A DNA stretch of 64,000 nucleotides from NCBI GenBank assembly GCA_013398955.1, contig VWPU01004999.1:1-64000 (forward strand), given 5' to 3'. Of this stretch, positions 1 to 9,497 are shown one piece after another. The first letter of the stretch is position 1. Every line of letters starts with the position of its first letter. Under the pieces are notes generated by a model. That model did not search any database and was not told the origin of the DNA. It worked only from the letters and a program-made list of their open reading frames with translations. The translations under genes and the position numbers were made by a program. This DNA comes from Callaeas wilsoni. Its lineage: Eukaryota; Chordata; Aves; Passeriformes; Callaeidae.

Positions 1-555
1 CCCCCCCCCCCAAAGTTCCTGCCCCAGCCTCTGTTTTGGGGGCTGAAAACAGCCAGCTGAGCTGCTGTTTCCAAGTCTCCAAAAAGTGGCACTTAGTCAT
101 TTTTCTGAGGCCCAGAAACACTGGACTGGACCTGCATTTTCAAGAAAAGAAAATGCAGGACTTAGTTTTTTTTCTGAGCTTCAGAAAGGCATCGCCCACC
201 CTCTGCTTCTGAGCTCCAAAAGCACCACACTGAGGTAGTTTCTTTCTCTCAACTGCAAAAAATGCAGGACTTAGTTTTTTGGGTTTTTTTTCTGAGCTTC
301 ACAAACATCAGGCTGTGCTTTTGGGACCCAAAATCATCCCCCAGAGCTTGGTTTCAAGGCCCAAAACCACAACACTTAGTCTCTGTTCCCAAAAGGTGAA
401 AACACAAGACTTAGTTTTTGCTTTTGGGCCCAAACCCACAGGACTTAGTCTCCATTTTCAGCTGTGGAAAATGCAGGACTGAGTCCCTTCTGAGGTCCAA
501 ACCCAACCCCCTCAGCATGTTCCAAGCACCCAAAACACGGCACTTGGCAGTTAAG
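1..555. repeat. Degenerate 34-35 bp minisatellite
   Basis: The heptamer ACTTAGT or a close variant recurs at 91, 160, 271, 374, 409, 443 and 478. The last four are spaced 35, 34 and 35 bp, and the wider gaps are close to 2 or 3 multiples of that step. Units also share a T-rich stretch followed by CTGAG and a CCCAAAA-like segment. Copies are strongly diverged and the array runs off the left edge, so its full length is unknown. A window-initial run of 12 C may belong to it. I see no gene here. Confidence 0.6.
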
Positions 556-1360
556 AGCCAGCGCTGCAACTCTTATTGGTGACCCCACGTGTGATGTAGC
601 GGTGGGGAGCTGGACGGGACTGTTGCACACCCACCACCCCATATCCAGTTTACGGGAAGTGCTTGGGAACTGGGATGGAGGCACCCTCCCTGCACGGAGG
701 GTCCCGTCCTGTGTCTCTGTGGGGAATGACTTTACTCAAGTTTATTTCACCTGGGCACGGAAAAACAGTTGCAACACCTCCCACCCCGCCCGGGAACACA
801 GCCCAGCCGCGTACACCCGTTTCCAGGGGAACGTCCCTCGCTCGCACCCCACGCTCCTCCAGGGGTACCGTGCCCCCGACCCCCCAAACACCTCCGCGAG
901 GAACCTCCCGCCTGCCCCCCAACCTCCACCAGAGGAAACCCCCTCAGCCGTCCTCAAACCCCCCTCGGGGAAAGCCCCGGGTGGCAGCGGCTGCGGCCGC
1001 TGCCGTCCCCAGCCCGTGCGGCCTCCAGGACTCGCCCGGAGCCGCAGGAACCCCCGTGGCCGCCACTGCCCGACCCGCGCCGGGAGCGGCAGGGCCCGCC
1101 GGCCGGAGCAGCGGGATGGGACCGTCCCCGCTTCCCCTCGGCCCCGGAGCTCCCTGCCCGGCCCGGGGCAGCTTCTATTCCCACGGACCCGGGGAGGGTC
1201 GGGCCGTGAACTCTCTCAGCCCCAGCCGCGGTCCCCGCCAAGGCTCCCGGTTCCCGCTCCCGGCGAGGCTCCCAGTCCTTCCACGCCTCACCTGCTCCGG
1301 GCTGCCGCTCCACTTCCCCCCACGAAAACCGCGGAACTGAAGAAAAAACGACCACCTCAG

Positions 1361-1440
1361 CCGCTGCTGCTTTTCTGGCCCCGCGCAGGCGCCACCCCCT
1401 GACCCCGCCTCTCTTCCGGCTCCGCCCGCTCCGTTACCGG
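1361..1440 (+). repeat. Left arm of 80 bp inverted repeat
   Basis: This is the reverse complement of 1892-1971 at 77 of 80 positions. Read on the minus strand it presents a GC box, CCGGAAGAG and GCGCCTGCGC in promoter-like order. The arm lies within the CpG island, and 451 bp separate it from its partner. Confidence 0.9.
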
Positions 1441-1570
1441 CTTTGTCCCGCCCCGGCCCCGGCCCCGATCCCGATACCGGCCCCGCAGTATCCCGGCCCC
1501 GCCCCGCTCCCGACACGATCCCTTCGTTCGGCAGCCGGAGAGCCCAAAGGAAATGGTGGGGACTGACGCA

Positions 1571-1670
1571 GCCGTGAGGGCAGCCCGGTGTTTAACGTGA
1601 GGCGGCCGCCGCTTTCCCGCGCCGTGAGGGCAGTCCGGTGTTTAACGTGAGGCGGCCGCCGCTTTCCCGC
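1571..1670 (+). repeat. 50 bp perfect-register tandem duplication
   Basis: Bases 1571-1620 and 1621-1670 are identical except for one C/T difference (1584 versus 1634). Each unit carries TTTAACGTGA and GGCGGCCGCC. With one substitution the duplication looks recent. It sits at the centre of the loop between the inverted-repeat arms. Confidence 0.97.
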
Positions 1671-1704
1671 GCTCCGCCTCAGCCTGGCACGCGCCGCCCT
1701 CAGG

Positions 1705-1820
1705 GAGCCGAGCCGAGTTCACCCGAATCGAGCCGAGCTTAGCCGAACCTGGCGAGCGGCAGCGAGTTCCGCCGAACCGAACAGATCCCGGCCGAAACGA
1801 ACCGAGCTCGGCCGAACCCA
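1705..1820 (+). repeat. GCCGA-rich simple repeat tract
   Basis: Short variants of GCCGAGC, GCCGAAC and CCCGAATC recur many times in about 110 bp. The tract is inside the CpG island and the loop of the inverted repeat. It has no clean period and no coding signal. Confidence 0.6.
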
Positions 1821-1891
1821 GGGAGGGGGGCCAGTAGCAGGGCGAGCGGGGCCGGCATTGGGGCGGGGCCAGGCGGTGGCAGGGCCGGTAT

Positions 1892-1971
1892 CCGGTAACG
1901 GGGCGGGCGGAGCCGGAAGAGAGGCGGGGTCAGGGGGTGGTGCCTGCGCGGGGCCACAAAAGCAGCAGCGG
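1892..1971 (-). repeat. Right arm of 80 bp inverted repeat
   Basis: This arm mirrors 1361-1440 with three mismatches. One mismatch destroys the palindromic NRF1-like site (GTGCCTGCGC at 1940-1949 against GCGCCTGCGC in the other arm). Read on the plus strand it gives the same promoter-like order facing right, so the two arms point away from each other. Confidence 0.9.
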
Positions 1972-2489
1972 CACCTGCCACATCCCTGCCCCGGGTAACG
2001 AGGGCTGTGCCTGGGCATCAGCTGGAGCGTCAGCCTCCTCACCGATCAGCGCGGGGCACTACAAAGCGGAAATCCACCCTTCTGCTCATGGCTGCGGCTG
2101 TGGAGCAATTTGGGTTGATGGATATGGTGCTTAGGGATATTATGAACTTGTCGGCAAGAAGCTGCCGTTGATGTGAAAAACCTTGGATATGAAATTGGAC
2201 ACGGTGACCTGAAACTGGGGTGGTTTTACCGTCTTGCCGAGGTGGCGTGTTGCACGCAGTCACAGGAAATCTCTGTTTCTCTGACCATCCTCTGAGCCAG
2301 TCCCTAAAATCTCTGGCAATCAGAAAGCACAGGCTGGGAAGGAGCTGCCGGGGCCCAGTGGCCGTGCGTGGTGTCTGTCTTTGCCCCTCTCCCAGCGTGC
2401 CGGAGAGCTGAAAAGCATCTTCTGACCGGGCGTGACGTAAGCTGTCAGCCAGGTCTGCATCAGTTCCCCCAGGCTTTGAAAAAGCACAG

Positions 2490-2860
2490 AGGTGCCTGTG
2501 ACCGAGAGCTTCCTGACTGACGCGAGCCTGAGCTTTATTTCAGTCCGCGGAGCGCGGCAGGATCGCCCCGCTGGCCACGCGAGCCCCGCGCACGCCGCGG
2601 CCGGGGAGTCGCTGTCCCGAGCGGTCCTGTCCGTGCAGCCCCGCTTCGCCGCCCAAGGACGCGTGTCCGCTCCCGACTCGCTGCCGGCTCCCTTCCTTCG
2701 CTCCCGGCTCGCTGTCGAACACCTGCGCCGAGTGGGAGGGGCCGTGCCGGCCCCGGCGCGCCCTCCCGCCCGAAGTGCCACCGCTGCGACACGCCCCGGC
2801 TCGGGCGGGTTTTACCGCTATTAAAACAAGTGCCCTTGCCGCTTCATCTCGGCGATGGTA
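2490..2860 (+). promoter_or_regulatory. Second GC-rich block with strong splice donor; possible untranslated first exon
   Basis: CpG-dense sequence runs from about 2530 to 2800. It is followed by an AT-rich TATTAAAA element near 2818 and then by GGCGATG directly joined to GTAAGTTT. The donor falls at 2857, so a plus-strand exon could end at 2856. No acceptor or second exon could be paired with it before ALB, which lies on the other strand. It may be a non-coding RNA promoter, the first exon of a gene not recognised here, or chance. Confidence 0.35.
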
Positions 2861-5800
2861 AGTTTCGGTGATTTAGGTCGGGTTGCCACATACGAGACGG
2901 CAACAACTTCGCCCCCCCCAAACTCTCTGTAAGCTCTGCAGTGTCAGGGATGTTGGCTTCGTTGCCCCATTCAACACCCCAGCAAAGCCACAGTCCCTCT
3001 TTTCTGTGCTCCTGTGCAGCGTCTGCCGAAGGAGGCCCCAACGAAACAGGCCTGGAGATGAAATGTCCGTGCCTGTACACAAAGAATCGGTCTCTGCACC
3101 AGGACCCCAGTGCAGCCAGGGGAGGGAAAGCAGCTCTGCTGGCTGCACCTTCCCTGTGGCTGAGCAGAGGTTTGAGATAGCCAAAGCTGTCAGACAGCAA
3201 CAAAAGTCTCACTCTGTGTGCTAGAAATCTTTTCAGTGCTAAATGCACATTGAACCAGCCTACTTGTCGTGTTTCTTCTAATGAAGCATTAGCATTAGTG
3301 TCAAAGCTCGTTAATGCGATACAGAAATTATCCAGTGAATATATATGTTCCAAGCTCAGTTTGGGCGTGTTGCTATACTGAATAACGTGGGAGGGAACAG
3401 TGGCTGTCAGTTCTCCTTATGCTGCTACTAAATGCCATCACTGCAGGGCCTGGGCTGGCCTACCTTCCTAGGAGAACTCTAGGGGGAGAGACAGAATGTC
3501 TAAAGTAATGAAATATTGGCATTACAATTATTATTTCTAAGTACCTGTTTCTGATGCATTTGTTGGGGTAATTACTCTGGGTAGTATTTTTTACCTCAGG
3601 CAGTACGTTATGTGTGTCAGCTTCGTCCTGAGCAGGCATCAGCACGTTCCCAGAAGGAATGTTAGCTTCTGTCTAACACACCACGGAGGCCAGCAGGAGT
3701 GGTGCCAGTGCAGTGACACTGGAGCAGGGCTCTCTGCCGAGCCATGCTCATGGCATGCCAAATGCAGCTACACAATCCTGCAGCTGTAGCCTTCAAGCAC
3801 CTTCAGATGTGAGTCCAAATTAACAGACTTGTCTGTAAATGTGTAGCTATACCCAGCAGCAGCAGCAGAGTTGGATCATCCAGAAAAAGAGCCAGAAGGA
3901 CAGACCCTTCAGGAAGAGCTAATGGCTTGGTGCCCTGCACTTCAACAGACTTGTGGCACCAGTGTCCCCACAGCCCTGCTAAGGACCAGGGCACTGTGGG
4001 AGCACTCACAGTGTGGGCAGGGCACACAGAAGCACCTTTCTGCTCATACCACCCACCAGGTTGCTCCAAGCATAATCAAACTGACCATGGACACTTCCAG
4101 CAACAGGGTATCCATTTGAATCTTTTAAATTCAGTGTGTCTAGTGCCTCCTTCCATGCTCAGCAGGATGGGTAACTGCTTTTCACTTTTATTGGAAAACC
4201 CTTGCCACTCTTGGGATGGCAGCTGGGCTGTGTTCCGTGAAGATTCATTTGAGCTCAGCTGTTTTGTTTCTGCTCTTATTGAACACAGCAGAATTGGTGA
4301 ATGCTCCTTTGCTTTGGTTGGTTTCTTCATGATACTGCCAGTATTTTAATTATTCTTTTTGAAATTCAGTAATGGTGTTTCCTAGTAATGTAAGGATTCA
4401 GTAGCATCCGTTGTTTATACTTGAAGAGTGTGGTTCTTGACAAATCCTTAGCATTCACTGTAAAAAGAATAATGTTCACAAGAAGTTCATGCACTTGGAG
4501 AGCTCAGTTTCTTCCCAGGTAGTAAGAAAGTTTGTCTTTAAAAAAACTACAAGCTGTTCTGATGCGATATTGGGAGTTATTTTCCCTGTAGGTTCCTTTA
4601 AGTACTGGGATGTCATGTTTAAGAGGCATGTTGGAACTTCAAAAACTGCTTTTTAAGGAAAACATGGTTTATGTTTGTGTTTTTACATGGAAATGTCATG
4701 AAAGGAAGGTGGCTGGACTTTATCTGAACACGTGGTTTGGTATATGTCTTGTTTTAGTGCTCTTTTATGACCCCATGAAACCAACATCCCTGGATGAGTG
4801 CTTGGTTTAAATTTACAGAAGTGATCAAATTATATTCCTCTTGGAAAATGAGGGGTAATTCCCTGCTAGGAAGACCAACAAGTTGTAATGCAGGGATTTG
4901 AAAATCAAAGGAGAAAAGTACTGTTTTCTATGCTAAACAGGCAACAAAGAAAGTCCAGTTTGTTTTTGCAGGTTTGCTTTGTTCAGCTTCCATTGCAAAC
5001 CCTGATTCCTGTCCTCCTCATCTTCCAGGAATTGCTTTGTGGTTAAATACATGGATTTTTCCATGGAAAGCCAAAACCATTTCAGCTTTTCCATGTGATT
5101 CAAATAGGTAATTGCAGATTGCCTAAGAAAACTGACTTTCATACAACACATTAGAGCCTTTCCTGCAAATATTTAGCTCAAGAATCAACACCAATTCTCT
5201 GCCTTCCTGTACAGGTGTGAATGGGATTCCACGTGCTCTGAGCTGGGACAGCGCTCAGCTCCTCTTGCTGGAATACAGGGAATTTACTGTGCATTCCATG
5301 GCAGTTTGGGTCAGATCCAGCCTAATCCACTCCTTTGGCTGGAGTGTTATAGCTCGAGGCTCACTAAAAAAAGCAGGGCTTTCCTGCTTGGCTTTTAGGG
5401 TCTCCTTGGGAGCTTCTGGAGAGCGGGAGGGTTTTCTCTTCAGGTCACTTGAGGCAGTGTGACACTTGCAGAATCTGTGCCTCAAAAGCTAAGGTGTGGC
5501 AGGGATATGTTATATAAAACCTCATTACCTGTCTACTCAACAAATCTTTTCCAGAGCGTGTGGCCTGGAGGCAATGCAGGAAGGAAATCCAAGCTGTTCA
5601 CTTCATTGCTGCTGACGATTCTGTGATTCCTTGGCTGTGCTGGTGAGTCCAATGGCAAGAATTGCTCTTTTCAGCCCCTGCCAACAACCAATTATATCAG
5701 AATCACTTAGGAACTTCTGTTGGACCTGGAGATGATTTCCTGAGTGGATGTGTTTTGCCAAAAGTGCATCTCTTAACCTCTTTTCTGACTCTGCCTGTAG

Positions 5801-8800
5801 TCCAGACCCTGTTAGTTTGAAAAGGCTTTAAAAATGTATGGACTATCAGCACAGAGTGTGACTGGTTTCATGCAAACCAGGCAATGTTTGGCAATTCTCT
5901 TTTCCCCCAGCCATCCTTTGGCTGGGGGATGTTAAAAAGCTGCACAGGGTGTAATCCAAACCATAATTTGTCTCGCTCAAAGGATCCCACTCAAATTCTT
6001 TTCACGTCGGGGAACGAAAAGGTTCATCCGTGTCTGTTTTCTCCCTTGTTTTCAGTCACTCTGAGGTGCTTTGTGTGGCCTGTCGTTCCGATGGGAAGTG
6101 ACAGCTTTTCCCGGAGTCCTTGTCCTGGGTAGCATCCCCCGTGGGGGTGTGAGCGTGCTGGCACAGGAGGCAGGATAACCTCTGGCAGTACCAGCGGCAG
6201 CAGGCCCAGGCCCCGCACACCCCTGGGCTGCCGTAAAGCCACGCAAATCCCGCTGTCCCGTGGCTCCTCCAAGTCACTGGGCTGGGAACGGAACACCTTT
6301 CCTTCCTCTGACACCTCTGTTTGGGAGCTGAAGCCCCAGTCTAGGTCAGAGAGTGGTGTTGCTGCCAGCAGGCCTTGAGCAAGAGAACTGGGTGTCTGCT
6401 TCTGTGCTGTAGGATGCTTCCCTTCACACCATAATGAAATGGTTTCCTTGAATACAGCCTTGTCCTACCTTAGTTGAGGATCATTTCCAGGAGAGGCTCT
6501 TCCTCTTTCTGCGCTCAGTGCATTGAATGTCTTTCTGGAGAGTCTGGGATGACACGGTCATTACCCTCTAAGAAGGAGGAAGGAATTAATAATTGATCCT
6601 AGGGGGCTCTGGGTTTTGGGAGGGGAATCTGCAGCCCAGTTTTGAATGTGAAATCTTTAAAGGAGTGATGTTTGTAGAGGCTGCTGCATATGTGTTTGTT
6701 ACCAACACTACATGCCCTTTTTTGGGAAGCAAACTCCATCTGCCAGATAATTTAAGAGCATAAAACGAACTGACAACATCTGGGATGAAAGAGGAAAGAA
6801 ATTCCTCCAGTCTAAACCCTCTCTGACTCACCTTAACCTCCTAAGCAGGGCACTCCTGCTTTTATCTCTGTTCCAAATCCCACCGAAGGCCGATTGCAAC
6901 TGAACTGGACATGACAGAGTACAAAGGGTGACATTTACAACCTGTCCTCGGCTTATCTGGCACCCGAAGGCGTGGTGGCCTCGCCAAGTGAACCCCTGGG
7001 GCTGGCTGTCCAAACAAGAGGCAAGCTTGGGTTGGTTATCTCAGCACGAGGTGAGCCTGGGTTGCAGTGACCTGCTTGCTCAGCACTTGTGGGCAAGGCA
7101 GGGAACTGGCTCTATCTGCCCACAGGTAGCAGAAATTGAAACAAGCTCCAGGGAACCAGGGGGAGGCTTCCCTACCTCTTTAGGCAACGCCAAAGTGGTT
7201 GAAGAACACTTTGTTCCAGTCTTGGGTACGGCTGCAGATGATGTTTGGTCCTTGTCCTTCTCAACTCAGACTCTACAAGGGAAAAAGGAAATTCCGTTCA
7301 TTAGCAACTAACTCAGGTGGACAAAAAATATCAGCCACGGAAAGCCCCAGCCCAAAAGAGAGCCCCGGGAATAGAAGGAATATTGCTCAGCACGGGACCG
7401 CGAGCTCTCGGAAAGTAATCTTCAAAACTATGTCATCCCTAAGGCTTGAGATACTGCTTTAAGGGCTGCAGCTTGACTGCACAGGTCTGTCTTTATTCCA
7501 ACTGAAAGACATTGTGATGTGCAAGGGAAAGAGATGAGTGCCTATGGATTGTAGCAATGGGAGTGGGATCCAGCAAAATCAATTGTTTTCACATATTTTT
7601 GGTATATTGGTATTTGACTCAATTTTATTCTCTTGATACATTCCTCTTTTCAGCAGCTTGGAAATAATTCCTCTGTTAATTCTGTTTCTCTCTGGAGCCA
7701 GCAACATGACAGACATAAGAATGATAAACACATTTTCAATTACTAAAGCTTAATGGAATCCTTATCCTGCTTTGCATTTGGATTTGATCAATTGAAAAGC
7801 CACACCAGTTGTGACAGGAAAGGAACAGGCACACATAAGAATTGTGATGTGGAATGGTGTGGGGATCAGCTGGAAATCTAATGAGAAACCCTACAGACAG
7901 ATTTGTGGGGCTGATGCTAAATTCTGTGCCTCAGAATCTTCCCTGAAACCCTTCTTACAAAAGGCTTAACTTGTACTAACTAGCTACGTCCTCACTGTCC
8001 TAGAGCAGGTTGGTTTTGGCTGAAGGGAATGACTGTCAGATTTTTGCATTAATTAGATATGGGAATGGTCTTTATAAGAATTTGCTGTTCCTTTAAATGA
8101 AGGGAAAAAGCTTAATTGCAACTGCTGAGTATTGCTCCTCAAATTGACAAAACTTGGACTCTTGAGTGCCTCGGGGTCACATCAGCTCTCCAAAACGGTA
8201 TGTAGCTGTGACTTACAGTGGCTGAATGTTCAAACCTTTCAGTTTTAACAAGATCGGTGAGTCTTTCTGTTGCATTTTCAACCCAGTATCTCTGAATATT
8301 TCATCCTATGGCCTGGAGAGTACTCCTGGTTCAGGAACTATGGGCACAAAGCTTCTCAAGGCCAAGAAACCTGCCCTTGTGAAATGCCTCATTACACAAG
8401 GGCCCTTCTAACAGTGCAAGGGGTCCTGCTAAAGTGTTCAAGACTCAGGGGGGTTTGTGTTTGTGAAATGAAATGGAATATGTCCTAGCAAGTCACACTG
8501 CTTTGTTGCCATAGGACCAAGAAATGTCTCTCCAGAGAGTTTCCTGCGGTGAAGGGCATGACTTAGGTGGCGAGCTTTTCAGGAGAAAATTTAAAACATT
8601 TTTTTAAAAACTAGTTAAGACAAGAAAAGTGTCTTAAAGCAGGGCTGTTTGCAACTCTTTGCAAACTAAGAGATGCTTGATTTGTGGCTGGTGTAAAAAT
8701 AATCTTTTTTTTTAGAAGAGCTCCTTGCTAATCATCTTTTTTAGACTGAACAGTACCTCTGAAACTTCTCTGAATATATAATTATATGGGTGAAGTAAAC

Positions 8801-9014
8801 CCTAAAATCAACATGCAATTGAATCAGGGTATTAAAGTCCAGCTAAATGTCTTACCACCTTTCATATTCTTTCATAAAAACTTTCCAAGAGCAATAAGCA
8901 GAAAAACAATCTGAAATATAGACTCTCTGCCCATATATTGTACTTAGAATAGCCATTTGGTGTAGGCAGCACTGCAGAGCTTTGCCTTATGGTAGTCACC
9001 AGCAGACGAGGACA
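2861..9014. other. Intergenic DNA downstream of ALB
   Basis: No coding exon, RNA gene or intact repeat was recognised in these 6.2 kb. The open frames are short, lack codon structure and show no recognisable protein. A two-copy 30 bp imperfect duplication lies at 7003-7062. No albumin-family exon (no paired-cysteine CC pattern) is present, so a second family member, if adjacent as in mammals, must lie beyond the left edge. Confidence 0.6.
7003..7062 (+). repeat. Two-copy 30 bp imperfect duplication
   Basis: Units 7003-7032 and 7033-7062 share TGGNTNTC at the start and GCNTGGGT at the end, with several substitutions. The unit length is a multiple of three, which creates a repeated peptide in one open frame, but no gene is supported. 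Confidence 0.6.
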
Positions 9015-9202
9015 GGTGCAATTTTATAAAGCCTTTATTTATTATTCTCTTTTTTTTTTGAAGTAAAGGAATTGAAAAGCACATAGCGTGACAAAACACA
9101 GAAGATTCATGAAATATTCATTCAGTACCAAAGGAAAAAAGGGTAACAGGTGGGAGAAGTTACACAGAAGGTTTTTTTCTTCATATTTTTCCCACTGGCA
9201 AC
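9015..9202 (-). other. ALB: ALB exon 15, 3' UTR (inferred)
   Basis: The stop-containing exon 14 ends in a good donor (CCTAAG then GTAGGT), so a further untranslated exon is expected, as in mammalian ALB. The best downstream acceptor on the minus strand is a pyrimidine-rich TCTCTCCAATCTAG before 9202. The poly(A) signal follows at 9034-9043. The left edge is set about 15-20 bases past that signal. The acceptor is a choice by eye: another AG near 9280 is possible but has a poorer tract. Confidence 0.6.
9034..9043 (-). terminator. ALB: ALB polyadenylation signal (overlapping AATAAATAAA)
   Basis: On the minus strand two overlapping AATAAA hexamers occur at this position, about 400 nt beyond the ALB stop codon in genomic distance. 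No better hexamer was noticed nearer to exon 14. Confidence 0.7.
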
Positions 9203-9446
9203 CTAGATTGGAGAGACAAAAAGGAAGTATTTTGTAAAATGGCAGCGTACTGGTAGCACTTAGATTTTTTTGTGCCCTGTGCAGTGGCAGATGGTGAAAC
9301 ATTACGGAAAGCAGAGGTGGTGGTTAAAGGGAAGCTGGATGCTTTTTGGGGATAAAGAAGTTAAGTGGATGGAAGGGTGGGCAGGAAGGGGCAGACAGAC
9401 CGACAGACAAAGGTATATGTGCATTGCTGCTGTTACCTACCTTAGG

Positions 9447-9497
9447 TTAAGCACCAATTCCTAATGTGGCTCTGCTCTGGACTATTAGGGCAGCACC
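9447..9497 (-). CDS. ALB: ALB coding exon 14 (C-terminus and stop)
   Basis: It encodes the last 16 residues, [16 protein letters not shown], then TAA, matching the chicken C-terminal tail with few changes. The exon itself runs to 9441, six bases past the stop, where a GTAGGT donor begins. The phase-0 junction follows the GEE end of exon 13. Confidence 0.96.
   Translation of the reverse strand, partial: GAALIVQSRATLGIGA

Larger units (their letters stand above)
770..2110. promoter_or_regulatory. CpG island, promoter-like, gene unknown
   Basis: The stretch is very GC-rich and dense in CpG, with GC boxes (GGGGCGGGC), an ETS-like CCGGAAGAG and an NRF1-like GCGCCTGCGC (minus strand, 1383-1392). 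It contrasts sharply with the AT-rich DNA to the right. On the minus strand a consensus-like donor (GAGCAG then GTGAGG) would end an exon at 1292, so a leftward first exon between about 1292 and 1400 is possible. Rightward transcription is equally possible because the core is present in both orientations (see the inverted repeat). Long open frames here are GC-driven and resemble nothing I recognise. Confidence 0.55.

Noticed and set aside
602..1402. Long overlapping open frames (up to 266 codons) on both strands in the left CpG island
   Set aside because: They are Pro/Arg/Gly-rich in every frame, overlap one another and have no recognisable domain. High GC content removes stop codons by chance.
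9255..9290. Alternative acceptor for ALB exon 15 near CACTGCACAG
   Set aside because: The polypyrimidine tract is weaker than that before 9202. It is kept only as a second choice.
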